Below, piece after piece: positions 53,523 through 64,000 of a stretch of 64,000 bases of DNA. Below the pieces are notes generated by a model. The model worked only from the letters and a program-made list of their open reading frames with translations. It did no database searches and was not told the DNA's origin. The position numbers and the translations under genes are program-made. Source of the DNA: Ahaetulla prasina (lineage: Eukaryota > Chordata > Lepidosauria > Squamata > Colubridae); the NCBI RefSeq assembly GCF_028640845.1, contig NC_080542.1, forward strand, positions 19,076,283-19,140,282, given 5' to 3'. Every line of letters begins with the position of its first letter. Within the stretch, counting starts at the first letter, position 1.

Positions 53523-54059
53523 TCAGCAAAGGCTTCCTTGAATTTTAAATGAACTTTGAATAAAACTATGGAGTTTTATTGCTGCTCAGTCCCAGGGGTT
53601 TGTGCTGTTCCAGGCATAAGATGATGCGATCTTTCTACCTCCCAGCTACTCCCATATTAACAAGATACAAACTACCAACCCAATTGTAATGGTAAAAAAA
53701 CCAAACAAAGGCCATCTCCTTGGAGCTGCATTCCTGTGCAACAACAAGCAAACGAGATTGAGGCATATATTCTCCAGCTCCGTTATTCTCCAGCTCCGTG
53801 CCAACTGACTCAGACAAGCTTGTCAAAAACTTGCAAAAAATTCAGTTCCGAGGAACAACCCAAAGGTAAATTGTGTTTAAGGATAATTGGTTGGCGACAA
53901 AGTTTGGGAATTAAATTAGGCTGATAATCTGCAAAGAACCTGTGGAGAAAGTGAAGAGAATCTGGAAAAAGAGAGATTTTTTTTTTGAAAATCTGGGGTT
54001 TCAGTTTAAAAAAAAAGTTCTGAACTTGTGGAGTTGTGTGAACAGCCAGCAAACAGAAG
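53523..54059. other. Intergenic sequence, no recognised feature
   Basis: No gene or repeat family was recognised. TTCTCCAGCTCCG is repeated at 53769 and 53785. Confidence 0.35.
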
Positions 54060-54220
54060 AGAACAGAACAAAATACTTTATTGATCAAGTGTGATTGGAC
54101 ACACAAGGAATTTGTCTCTGGTGTGTAAGCTCTCAATGTATATACAAACCACAAGGTAATATAATCAGTGTACGTGCAAGCATGCAAACATCATATACAT
54201 AATGGAGACTTTATTCTCCC
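54060..54220 (-). mobile_element. LINE 3' end fragment, antisense
   Basis: ACTTTATTGATCAAGTGTGA and ACACACAAGGAATTTGTCTC match the inverse of the 19450-19500 LINE terminus. The pentamer array is reduced to AGAACAGAACAA. Confidence 0.75.
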
Positions 54221-54334
54221 GCCATAATACATACATGTTGAAAATATTTTACACACACTGATGTATGTCTGTAACATCAAGAGGTCAACCTTTGCAGCAG
54301 TTTTTCTCAATCTCAGGTACTTCAGCACTAGACT

Positions 54335-56436
54335 AGATTAGAATAAAATAACTTTGTTGGAAGGGACTTTGGAGGTCTTCTAGTCCAACCCCCTGCTCAG
54401 GCAGGAAACTCTATACCATTTTAATTTTATTTATTTATTTAATCAAATTTTTATACCGCCCTATCTCCCGAAGGACTCAGGGCGGTTTACAGTCCGATAA
54501 AAATACAAATATAATACAAGATAAAACACTAAATTAAAAAACTTATTTAAATAGGCCAAAATTTAAAATTACAATTAAAATGGTAAAAACCCCATTAAAA
54601 TTAAATTTAAAATTAAAATTCTAGTCCAGTCCTGCACAGATAAATAGATGTGTTTTAAGCTCGCGGCGGAAGGTTCGAAGGTCAGGAAGTTGACGGAGTC
54701 CTGGGGGAAGTTCATTCCAGAGGGTGGGAGCCCCCACAGAGAAGGCCCTTCCCCTGGGTGTCGCCAGTCGGCACTGCCTGGCGGACGGCACCCTAAGGAG
54801 TCCCTCCGTGTGAGAGCGCACGGGTCGGTGGGAGGCAATCGGTGGCAGTAGACAGTCCCGTAAGTAGCCCGGCCCTAAGCCATGGAGCGCTTTGAAGATG
54901 GTTACCAAAACCTTGAAGTGCACCCGGAAGGCCACAGGCAGCCAGTGCAGTCTGCGCAGGAGTGGTGTCACATGGGAGCCACGAGGAGCTCCCTCTATCA
55001 CCCGCGCAGCCGCATTCTGGACTAACTGGAGCCTCCGGGTGCTCCTCAAGGGAAGCCCCATGTAGAGACCATTGCAGTAATCCAGGCGAGATGTCATGAG
55101 AGCATGAGTGACCGTTCATAGGGCATCCCGGTCCAGGAAGGAGCGCAACTGGCGAACCAGGTGAACCTGGTAAAAGGCTCTCCTGGAGACGGCCGTCAAA
55201 TGGTCTTCAAAAGACAGCCGTCCATCCAGGAGAACACCCAAGTTGCGCACCCTTTCCATTGGGGCCAATGACTCGCCCCCAACAGTCAGCCGCAATTGCA
55301 GCTGACTGTACCAAGGTGCCGGCATCCACAGCCACTCTGTCTTGGAGGGATTGAGCTCGAGCCTGTTTCTCCCCATCCAGACCTGTACGGCCTCCAGGCA
55401 CCGGGACAGCACTTCGACAGCTTCGTTGGGTTGGCCCGGTGTGGAAAAGTACAGCTGAGTATCATCAGCGTACAGTTGGTAACTCACACCGAAACCACTG
55501 ATGATCTCACCCAGCGGCTTCATATAGATGTTGAATAGGAGAGGCGAGAGAATCAACCCCTGCGGCACCCCACAAGTGAGGTGCTTCGGAGTCGACCTCT
55601 GCCCTCCCGTCAACACCGTCTGCGACCGGTCAGAGAGATAGGAGGAGAACCACCGATAAACGGTGCCTCCCACTCCCAATCCCTCCAACCGGTGCAGCAG
55701 GATACCATGGTCGATGGTATCAAAAGCCGCTGAGAGGTCTAATAGGACCAAGGCAGAGGAACAGCCCCTATCCCTGGCCCTCCAGAGATCATCAACCAAC
55801 GTGACCAATGCCGTCTCCGTGCTGTATCCGGGCCGAAAGCCGGACTGGAAGGGATCTAGATAGACAGTTTCATCCAGGTACTGGGGTAACTGACGTGCCA
55901 TCACACTCTCTACAACTGTCGCCACAAAGTGAAGGTTGGAGACCAGACGATAATTACCTAAAACAGCTGGGTCCAGGGAGGGCTTCTTGAGGAGAGGTCT
56001 CACCACCGCCTCTTTCAAGGCAGCAGGGAAGACCCCCTCCAGCAAAGAAGCATTCGTAATCCCCTGGAGCCAGCCTCGTGTCACCTCCTGTGTGGCCAGC
56101 ACCAACCAGGAGGGGCACGGGTCCAGTAAACATGTGGTGGCATTTAACATCCCCAATAACCTGTCCATGTCCTCGGGAGCCACAGGGTCAAACTCATCCC
56201 AAACAGTCTCAACAAGACAGCTCTCCGACCTCTCACCTGGATCCACCCAATTTCAGATAAATGTTGTTCAATCTCTTTTTAAAAATTTCCAGTGTTGGAG
56301 CATTCACAACTTCTGAAGGCAAGTTGTTCCACTGATTAATTGTTCTAACTGTCAGGAAATTTCTCCTTAGTTGTAGGTTGTTTCCCCCCTTGATTAATTC
56401 CATCCATTGATTCTTGTCCTGCTCTTGAAGGCAGAA
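54335..56436 (-). mobile_element. CR1 3' fragment split by an L2-like LINE
   Basis: The left part (54335-54423, AACTTTGTTGGAAGGGACTT) and the right part (56253-56436, CCAGTGTTGGAGCATTCAC through CCATTGATTCTTGTCCTG) are consecutive CR1 3' sequence. The intervening LINE inserted later. Confidence 0.88.
54424..56252 (-). mobile_element. L2-like LINE, 5' truncated, RT frame nearly intact
   Basis: The minus-strand frame 56246-55116 (376 residues) holds [77 protein letters not shown] and [15 protein letters not shown] single TGA at 55116-55118 replaces the TGC expected from the other copies. The frame then continues to 54621 with SRLDYCNGLYMGLPL and the C-terminus. The 3' end is CGCCCTGAGTCCTTCGGGAG on the minus strand. 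Least damaged coding copy in the window. Confidence 0.9.
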
Positions 56437-56469
56437 CAAAAAGCTATGGATGAAAACTAATCAGAGAGA

Positions 56470-56699
56470 GACCCAATTTAGAACTAAGGAGAAATTTCCC
56501 AACAGGAAGAACAATCTGTGGGACTGCTTGCTTCCAGAAGTGTGGATGCTCCAACACTGGAGACTTTTAAGAAGGGACTGGACAACCATTTGTCTGAAAT
56601 GACACTGGTTTCCTGCTTGATAATCTGCAAAACAAAGGGTTAGCCTAGAAGACCTCCACGGCTCCTTCCAACTCTATTATTCTGTTATTCTGTTACTTT
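56470..56699 (+). mobile_element. CR1 3' end, plus strand
   Basis: AGAACTAAGGAGAAATTTCC through CCTTCCAACTCTATTATTCT is the sense CR1 terminus, ending in TTATTCTGTT repeats. It forms an inverted pair with the antisense CR1 just upstream. Confidence 0.85.
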
Positions 56700-58108
56700 G
56701 GGGCAATCTCTCTTGGTCCTGCCCTGGCTATCTCACATACACTGCCTTGAACTTGTAAATAAAAAGATGATAAAAATCAAAGGCACCATTAAATCCCTAC
56801 ATCACTGCTAGTTGTGAAAGAAGCAAACAATCATTCTAACATTTGGTCAAGCTTTAGAACTCGAGGGTGGCTGTGTCCTTGGCCTCTCTTTGCCCTGTGA
56901 GTCAGAGGGGGGAGTATTTCAAAATAAAAATATATCTGACCACAAACAATACAGAATTTGGGAGGCCATTCCTGCAATAGCTGCCAAAAGAGAGATCTGC
57001 ATGTCTGAGCAGTTCTAGGAATAATAATTTTGTAAGGTTTAGGAGAAAGAAAAAGCCAGAACTCTTTCTGGGTTTACAGAGGTCAAAAGGCCTCCAAGCC
57101 AAAATCTCAGAATTCGTTGTCCACTGGGTTTAAATAAACACTAGTGTCTTGTTTACCAGTTGCCCTAACCCATTATTTGTGCTGAGTTTCCATAAATCAG
57201 GACATAACCACACCTGCTAGGTTCAAATGTGATGGGTTAGTTGAATGTTTGCACAACACCTCAAAGCACAAATTAAAGGTAAGTTTTCAGAAATATAGAT
57301 GTGGGAGGCCATGAAAGTCAACCATGTTCTTCATGCAGGAATCTTAATTAAAGCATCTCCCACAGGTGATTATCCAGCCTCTGATTGAACACATCTTACC
57401 ATTGAACATATCTTATTAAAAAAAATATTTCCAAGCATTTAGTTCGAAGGTGTTTTCTGTAACTTATATTAATTGTTCCAACTCTTGAACTCTGGAAAGA
57501 CAGAGGTTTTGTCTTCTGTGAAACATGTTTCATGTATTTGGAATGTCCACTGCCCTGGATTTATTTATTTTTTCAAAATTCAGCATTTTCCAGATTCTTC
57601 AATCTCTGTAACATTTTCTAGGCTGGTATTTTCTTTTAGCATTCTCTGAAGCTGTTCCAGAATGCCTGATTCCTTCTTTAATGTCATATGCCCAGAACTG
57701 GACATACCATTCAAGGTGAATAATGACCCCTAAGAATGCTTGGAGAGAAGAATGGTCCAAGTTACCTTGTTGTGGCTTGGCTATTAGTGATCCCTGTATC
57801 AAACCAGCCAATTTAAACCTGCCTTGCTCTGTCTGGATGAAACTGAATTAGATGTGAAACTGGAAGAATTGCCTCTGCCCTGAATTAATGTGGCTGAAAA
57901 GATTCCCTCTGCTGTGACTGTGGTGCTGATATGCAAACTATTAAACATATTGTGCAAGACTGCCCATGATGTCTGATTCCCTAAAATATCTGCATGAAGC
58001 AAGGCCAGAGAGGACCGTCTGGATGACTGAACTGGACATCCAGTTATGAGGCCACTTCCATACCCCTATAGCTTTGTATATAACTACGCGAATTGTGTGC
58101 ATGTGTTT
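56700..58108. other. Intergenic sequence, no recognised feature
   Basis: No gene or named repeat was recognised; AT-rich single-copy-looking DNA. Confidence 0.4.
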
Positions 58109-58300
58109 AGAATAGAATAGAATAGAATAGAATAGAATAGAATAGAATAGAATAGAATAGAATAGAATAGAATAGAATAGAATTTTTTATTGGCCAAGTG
58201 TGATTGGACACACAAGGAATTTGTCTTGGTGCATATGCTCTCAGTGTACATAAAAGAAAAGATACGTTCATCAAGGTACAACATTTACAACACAATTGAT
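58109..58300 (-). mobile_element. LINE 3' end, antisense, with 15-unit AATAG array
   Basis: About 15 uninterrupted AATAG units (58109-58183), then TTTTTTATTGGCCAAGTGTG and CACACAAGGAATTTGTCTTG, inverse of the LINE tail at 19450-19500. The upstream part, to 58280, includes decayed 3' UTR. Confidence 0.88.
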
Positions 58301-59184
58301 GTTTACTTCTCTTTGTTATGTTCTCATCATGTGGTAAATAATACATAATAACCAACACAGAATGGAGTTTTTAGAAGCATGCCTTGGCTTTAATTGGGAC
58401 ATGTTGCACTAAAATGTTCTGGAAATTAGGAACTGTGGGAGGGTGTAGTGATTTATCTTAACAAATCTTAGGTACGCTTTCTCCTAGAATGTTATCTGCC
58501 AAAATTCCCTGGAGAAAAGGAAAAGGTTTCTACATTTTTCTAAATGTAAAGCAGGATGCCCATAAATAGCACAAACCTTGTGATTCCATAAATTGATAAT
58601 CCAACTTGATTTCTGAACTCACAAGCTCTCTAATTTTTATATTTTTTTCAGCAGGCAAAAAAAATTGAGATCTTATGGTGAATGATTTTCAGATGCAAGA
58701 AAGGTCTGTGACAATTCTTTTTTCTGATGCCATAAATCCTGTTGTCTGTATTTTCCATTTTAATTTTGTTTTCCTTCTTTCAACTGTAGTACAAACATCC
58801 TGTTTTCCAAGACCTTGTCCATTTCCCTCACTTCAGGGCACTGCAGAGAAATCCAGCTCTACCAGCTGCCGAAGTGAGGTAGCTGACTTCAACTGCTGGC
58901 TTTGTTCATCCCCAAAGGGCAGCCAGTATTATTTGAGTTATTACAATATACCAATTTTCTTTTTTTCCCTTGCTGGAAAAGACATTTCTGGGAGTTTTCT
59001 CTTTTCCAATAATCTGGGGGCTATTTCACAAGCTGGAAGGTCATTTTATGGCTTTCTGGTTACAAAATAACTCATCTAATTCTGAATCGGATGGATGTCC
59101 GAGAATGGCCAGTTGAATGAGGCCACGCCATTGACCAGTCCCAGCTGTTTTTCTAATAGTAATTGACGTTCTCTTCTGACTGCT
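58301..59184. other. Intergenic sequence, no recognised feature
   Basis: A 131-residue open frame at 58675-59070 has no recognised domain and looks like chance. No repeat was identified. Confidence 0.35.
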
Positions 59185-59625
59185 CTTTGTTGCACTTTTC
59201 TGGAAAGAGTGCAGAAAAGAGCAATGAAGAGGATTAGGGGACTGGAAGTCAAACATGAATGGATGCATGAATTGGGTTAGTCTAGTCTAGAGAAAAGAAG
59301 GATTAGGGCTGATATGATAGTGGTGTTCCAATATCTGATGGGCTGCCACAGATAAGAGAGGAACAATTTCCCAAAGCACCTAAACAAATGACAAGAAGCA
59401 ATAGATGGAAATTTATCAAGGAGAGAACAAACCTAGAACAAAGGAGAATTTCTCAATCGTGAGAATAATTGATCAGTGGAATGGCTTGCCTTCAGAAGTT
59501 GTGGGTGCTGGGGGCTTTTAAGAAGAGACTGGTTAGCCACTTGTCTGGAATGGTATAGGGTCTCCTGCTTGAACAGGGGATTGGACTAGAAGACCTCCAA
59601 AGTCCCTTCCAACTCTGTTATTCAC
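59185..59625 (+). mobile_element. CR1 3' end, plus strand, first of two in tandem
   Basis: GAGTGCAGAAAAGAGCAATG encodes the VQKRAMK region of CR1, and the copy ends CCTTCCAACTCTGTTATTC. Frameshifts break it. Confidence 0.85.
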
Positions 59626-59639
59626 AGAATAGGAAGGGG

Positions 59640-60358
59640 GAATGGTGTGCTAAGGGCAATCTTTGCCTCATCTGACACATTGACAACGACTTGAACTCTG
59701 GGCCCCATCCAACAAAATGCAATTCAGTGGTGAAAAATATAAGGTCGAATACATGGGCAAGAAAAAAAAATACACAGATATAGAATAGGTGGTACCTGGC
59801 TCAGCAGCAGCAATTGTGTGAGGTATCTAGGTGTCCTGGTAGACCACCACTTCAGTATGAGCCAGAAATGTGCTGCAGCTGCCCAAAAAGCTAATGCAGT
59901 CCTAGGTTGCATCCACAGAGGGATAATTTCAAAGTCATGTGAAGTGATAGTACTGCTTTATACTGCCTTAATGAAACCAGAAAGGTCTAGGAGTGATATA
60001 ATAGGAGGCTTCCAGTACTTGAAGGGCTATCACAAAGAAAAGGGAGTCAAAATATTGTCCAAAGCACCTGAGGACAGGGCAAGAAGCAACAGGTGGAAGA
60101 TGATTAAAGATAGAGCCAACCTAAAATGAAGGAGAAATTTCCTGACAGTGAGTACAATTAATCAGTCAAACGGCTTGTCTCCAGAAGTTGTGGTTGCTCC
60201 ATCACCATCACCAGAAGTTGTGGTTGCTCCATCACCAGCGATTTTTCAAGATGAGACTGGACGGCCATTTTCAGGAACAGTATAGGATCTCCTCCTTGAG
60301 CAGAGAGTTAGATTAGAGGAGCTCCAAGGTCCCTTCCAATCCAACATGATTCTATGTT
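59640..60358 (+). mobile_element. CR1 3' end, plus strand, second copy
   Basis: Encodes MRYLGVLVDHHFSMSQK and DIIGGFQYLKGYHKEKGVK, CR1 RT C-terminal sequence, and ends with GATTCTATGTTCTATC. A 30-bp tandem duplication (CCAGAAGTTGTGGTTGCTCC) is at 60181-60240. Confidence 0.85.
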
Positions 60359-60470
60359 CTATCTTCTCTTATAATTTGGGAGCCTCTGAAGGACCTGGTC
60401 AGAGAATCCATTTTTATGGAGCTTTGGGGAAAGAACTCTCAGGACACAGAGGCCAGGATGGGAAGGCCAT

Positions 60471-60876
60471 TGTGACCTGGACACACTCTTCCCTATGTCA
60501 GGCCTGGAAACCATATTTAACTTTAGGTTTCCAGACGCTGCCACATTTTTATCCTGAGGGGAGGAGGGGGGGTTGAGGGATAGGGTAGCATTCTTCAACG
60601 GGTCAAGGTCGGATGGCGTTCACGTCTGCAGGAAGAGTGGCAAGAAGTTACTCGAATGAACTGGAAGAACGTGGGACCGTGTGATCATCCGAGGGGTCAG
60701 GGGGGTGGGACTATTGGGGTTTGTATAACTGGGGAAACGAATCCGGAACTTCAGTTTTGGGAATTGCACTCATCGTGTGCCAGTCTCCTCATGCTAGTAA
60801 AGGACTCTGAGAAAAAGAAAGAATGCTTCTGAGTCTTTTTTCTGAACGCAGAAGAGGTATTTCTGGAACCTTGACA
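60471..60876 (+). mobile_element. Candidate 5' LTR of the Gypsy element
   Basis: Begins TGTGACCTGGAC and ends GGAACCTTGACA, satisfying TG...CA, with TTGTATAACTGG as a possible promoter. The second LTR is outside the window and no primer-binding site is obvious, so the boundaries are provisional. Confidence 0.35.
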
Positions 60877-60991
60877 TTATTCCCAAAACTCCACAAAACT
60901 TTCTTTTGCTAACGGTACCCTCTCCTCCTCTCAGAGGGGTGCTGGGCCCCAGTCTCCGCAACCTCCACAGCGGTGCAAAGACCCAGTGAAG

Positions 60992-61942
60992 ATGGAAAAG
61001 CAGCAAATTGAAAGCGTAGAAGGAGCCACGAAACTGGATTCTAACAATTTAGTAGAAATCGCCTATTTCCCATCTGACGACAGGACCCGAAGCCCCGAAA
61101 AGGAAAAACCTGCTTGTCCGTTTGGAGCACGCCCCAAGGACTCTGATTCATGGGTGAGCTGCCAGTTGGGAGAAAACATTTCCCCGGGGGGGAATGGAGA
61201 GCCCCCTCCCTCTTCTCAACCTCACTGGAGGGCAATAAGACCTGGAGAATCGGGAGAGTCCCTGGAATGGGACCTGAGAAACCCCCTGAAATCCCAGTCT
61301 CTATTAGACCTCCCTGAAACTTTTGAGCGGCTGGAGGTGAGACCTCGAGAGCCTTTGGCTCAGCCTAGATTCACCTTCCCTCCTACCAGAGAGAGACAAA
61401 TTACTGAAGCTCGAAGCCGTTCCGATGAACGCAGGAGAACCCCCCCTCCCTCCTTCAAATGGCAGGAAATTCAAGCAGCACCAGAAGCTTGGGGGGGATC
61501 GCACCTCCCTCCTCCAATTGATCTTTCCCGCCAGCAGAGGCCTACGCTGCCGCCAGCAGCTTCTATCCCACCTGGGTGGGCTTTTTATCCGGGACAAGGG
61601 TGGATTCAGTATCAATGGCAACCAGCTAGTTCCGCCCCTCCCTTTCCTGTGAGCCTTGTTTCAACTGCTGAAGCGTTTCAAGGATTTCCTTCCCAGCAAC
61701 CAGGGGGAATTCCACCCCCCTTTGCAGGCCAACAGCCAGCCACAACAGCAGCGGCCCCACCCCCGCAATACCCTCTCCAGCAACAAGCAGGCCAGCTAAA
61801 CCCCCCTGAACCCCCCCACCAACCCCTCCCCCTTTCAAACCAACCTTTGTTGGGAATCCACACCACCTGGCTTACTTTCTCAGCAGAATTGAGGCTTACG
61901 CTGAACAATATACACATCTATACCCATCAGAAAGAAGCCTAA
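60992..61942 (+). CDS. Gypsy gag, N-terminal part (frameshifted)
   Basis: An open frame of about 316 residues from ATG 60992. The product is rich in Pro, Gln and Ser, as matrix/capsid linkers of this group often are, and contains IPPGWAFYPGQGWIQYQW and a run of Q/P near the end. The frame is lost by a one-base shift near 61870. Downstream, the neighbouring frame continues as capsid (FLSRIEAYAEQYTHLYPSER). Upstream lies the probable LTR and leader. The function as structural gag is inferred from position. Confidence 0.7.
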   Translation: MEKQQIESVEGATKLDSNNLVEIAYFPSDDRTRSPEKEKPACPFGARPKDSDSWVSCQLGENISPGGNGEPPPSSQPHWRAIRPGESGESLEWDLRNPLKSQSLLDLPETFERLEVRPREPLAQPRFTFPPTRERQITEARSRSDERRRTPPPSFKWQEIQAAPEAWGGSHLPPPIDLSRQQRPTLPPAASIPPGWAFYPGQGWIQYQWQPASSAPPFPVSLVSTAEAFQGFPSQQPGGIPPPFAGQQPATTAAAPPPQYPLQQQAGQLNPPEPPHQPLPLSNQPLLGIHTTWLTFSAELRLTLNNIHIYTHQKEA

Positions 61943-64000
61943 TCAACGCCATCTCAGATGGAATGAATGTGGGGCTAGCTTCAGAGTGGATAGCACAGCT
62001 ATACAATGAACATGCACCAGAACTGAATAATGTTCACGAATTTATGACACTGCTTCGCAACCGGTTTCAAGATAATGACCTAACTGCAGAATGTGAAACC
62101 ACCTTAAAAACAATGAAACAAGGTAACAAGCCACTCAAACAATTTGTATGGGATTTCAGAAGAGTTGCTGGTAATCTTAGACATTGGCCAGAAGCCATTG
62201 TTCTTCATTACTTCAAAGACGCCATTGATCAAAACATCAGAAAAGCCTGCTCCACCAGAGGAATCCCAGAACAACTGAATGCCTGGTACAACGTGTCCAT
62301 TGCTCTGGACAGAGAATTCAACCCCCTCCAAAGCCAATCACCAACTGCAGCTTCACAAAGACCACCTACAAGATCCTCCCCCTCCAAACCAACCACACCC
62401 TCCACCTTTCAACCTTCAACAATAATCAAATGCTACCGTTGTGGCAAACTAGGTCATCGGGCGTCAGTTTGCCTAGCCCCAACACCCCTCCCACAGTATC
62501 GACCACCAACTGCTACCCGACCACGCAACCCCCCTCGAAAGAATCCTAATACCAGTCGCTTCGCGAGGCAATCCACAAACCTCCTCACTGACCCTCCATC
62601 ATCCAATTCGCCTGCCGACGACTCAACCCAACCAAAAAACGACCCAATGGTTAGTGCACCTATTCCTCCTTTTGCCATCAAAGTAAACTTAATAATTCCA
62701 GGGAGAGGGCCCAAAAAACTTTTAGACGCTATTGTGGACACAGGATGCACCAGATGCCTGATTTCAACCTCCACAGTCGCCCAACTCCGTATAAAAACAT
62801 TTCCCTTGAAGCACCCAATTAAATTCCACCAGGTAGATGGAACCTTGATTGGTGGCGTTCCAGCAACCCGAGTCACACAACTGGTTCGCTTAGAAATTGG
62901 TGCCGATCATGAACTGATAAGATTCATAGTAATTCCTAAAATGTCAGAATCCATCATCCTGGGTTTAGCTTGGTTGGACAAATGGGAACCCACAATTAAA
63001 TGGGAGGATGGATTCAGGAAAATTATATGGACCTTCGGACCCTTAGACCAAATTCCCCCCCCGCCAACGAAGAAAAACCTTACCCAAAATGACCACCAGA
63101 TGGAACCAACAACCACCATGTCCAAGCCATCTCCTAAAGAACCCCGCATCCCTAAAGCATACATGGATTTATCGGATGTTTTTAGCGAGGATGAATGTAA
63201 CCTCTTACCCCCCCACCGGCAAACTGATTGCGCAATTGAATTACACCCAGGGGCAAAATTACCAAAACCCAAAATGTACTCAATGACGCCAGCAGAAATG
63301 TCTGAACTAAGAAAATACGTTGACACTAACCTAGCCAGAGGGTTCATTGAACCAGCAAAATCACCTGTAGCTGCGCCTGTGCTATTTAAACAAAAGAAAG
63401 ATGGTTCGCTTAGATTATGTATTGACTTCAAAAATATCAATGCGATTTGCATACAGAACACCTACCCGTTGCCACTTATGCACGACTTGCTGAACCACCT
63501 ATCAAAAGGAAAAATTTTCACCAGATTGGATTTAAGGGAAGCCTATTACCGTGTCCGTATCAAGGAAGGTGATGAATGGAAGACGGCTTTCAATTGCCCC
63601 TTGGGTAGTTTCCAATACCGTGTCATGCCCTTTGGCCTCCAAGGGGCTCCAGCTGTTTTTATGCAACTAATTAATGAAACCCTGCACCCCCATCTCTACA
63701 ATGGGGTTCTTGTCTACTTAGATGACATTCTTATCTACTCAGACAATATGGAACAACACATCAAATTGGTCAGACAAGTTCTTAAAAAGCTCCTAGCCGC
63801 CAAGCTATATGTCAAACTTTCCAAATGCGAATTCCATAAGGAATCCCTGGACTACCTAGGTTACCGGATATCGAACAAAGGTATCGAAATGGACCCGGGC
63901 AAAGTAAAAGCAGTGCTGGATTGGCAACCGCCACGCACACGTAAGCAACTTCAAAGTTTCTTGGGATTCGCAAATTTTTACCGCAAATTCATTCCTTCTT
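61873..64000 (+). CDS. Gypsy gag-pro-pol, partial at window end
   Basis: An open frame without stops runs to the edge of the window. Domains in order: capsid (LNNVHEFMTLLRNRFQDNDL), zinc knuckle CYRCGKLGHRASVC at about 62430-62472, aspartic protease IVDTGCTRCLIS at about 62731, a spacer, then RT. RT has SPVAAPVLFKQKKDGSLRLC, FTRLDLREAYYRVRIKEGDE, MPFGLQGAPAVFMQL and the catalytic VYLDDILIYSD at about 63713-63745, then KVKAVLDWQPPRTRKQLQSF. Domain order fits Metaviridae (Gypsy). RNase H and integrase would lie beyond 64000. Fusion of gag, pro and pol in one frame is a family feature. Confidence 0.9.

Larger units (their letters stand above)
60471..64000 (+). mobile_element. Gypsy (Metaviridae) LTR retrotransposon, 5' part
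   Basis: A composite of candidate LTR, leader, gag and gag-pro-pol. Apart from the gag frameshift I see no stop over more than 2.1 kb of pol, suggesting a relatively recent insertion. The start is tentative; the element continues outside. Confidence 0.8.

Noticed and set aside
58675..59070. 131-residue frame
   Set aside because: No recognisable domain, no supporting context, likely chance.

Overview
The window looks like a squamate reptile, most likely an advanced (colubroid) snake. Evidence: it is AT-rich and crowded with Bov-B, CR1 and L2-like LINEs, tRNA-derived SINEs of the Sauria type, short hAT-like and TA-flanked DNA elements, and several LINE tails ending in AATAG/TTCTA pentamer arrays, a combination described for snake genomes. 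The species cannot be fixed from the sequence alone.

The one host gene I can support is HSD3B7 (3-beta-hydroxy-delta5-C27-steroid dehydrogenase, bile-acid synthesis), on the plus strand. Six coding exons lie at 1403-1562, 22911-23054, 34147-34255, 39158-39257, 40340-40502 and 42255-42679. All five internal junctions have GT-AG sites and conserve reading phase, giving a 366-residue protein with the Rossmann motif and the Tyr-x3-Lys catalytic pair. The introns (about 21.3, 11.1, 4.9, 1.1 and 1.8 kb) are made largely of transposable elements, so the gene is far larger than its compact mammalian counterpart.

Layout. 1-1.4 kb: upstream DNA with a Penelope-like fragment carrying a hammerhead-ribozyme-like core. 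1.6-22.9 kb (intron 1): a Bov-B interrupted by an hAT-like element and by an L1 with an 18-bp target duplication; a palindromic DNA element; a Helitron-like element; a recent 764-bp tandem duplication; two LINE 3' parts inside one MITE. 23-34.1 kb (intron 2): hAT-like elements, then a heavily rearranged block (28.4-33.8 kb) with two nested duplications and a microhomology-joined mosaic. 34.2-39.2 kb (intron 3): a large foldback element broken by two hAT elements, two more hAT elements and a solo LTR. 42.7-45 kb: 3' flank. 45.6-52.1 kb: a nearly full-length L2/CR1-type LINE inserted head-on into an antisense copy of the same family. 54-56.4 kb: a third copy, with the RT frame open except for one stop, nested in a CR1. 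56.5-60.4 kb: CR1 fragments and a pentamer array. 60.4-64 kb: a Gypsy-type LTR element (gag, zinc knuckle, protease, RT) running off the window end.

Many insertions show exact target-site duplications (8 bp for hAT-like, 5 bp for LTRs, 18 bp for L1), so their boundaries are certain. No rRNA gene, functional tRNA gene, CRISPR array or second host gene was seen. The most unusual items are the hammerhead-like core, the 28-34 kb mosaic, and the paired copies of one LINE tail whose pentamer array grew in only one copy.
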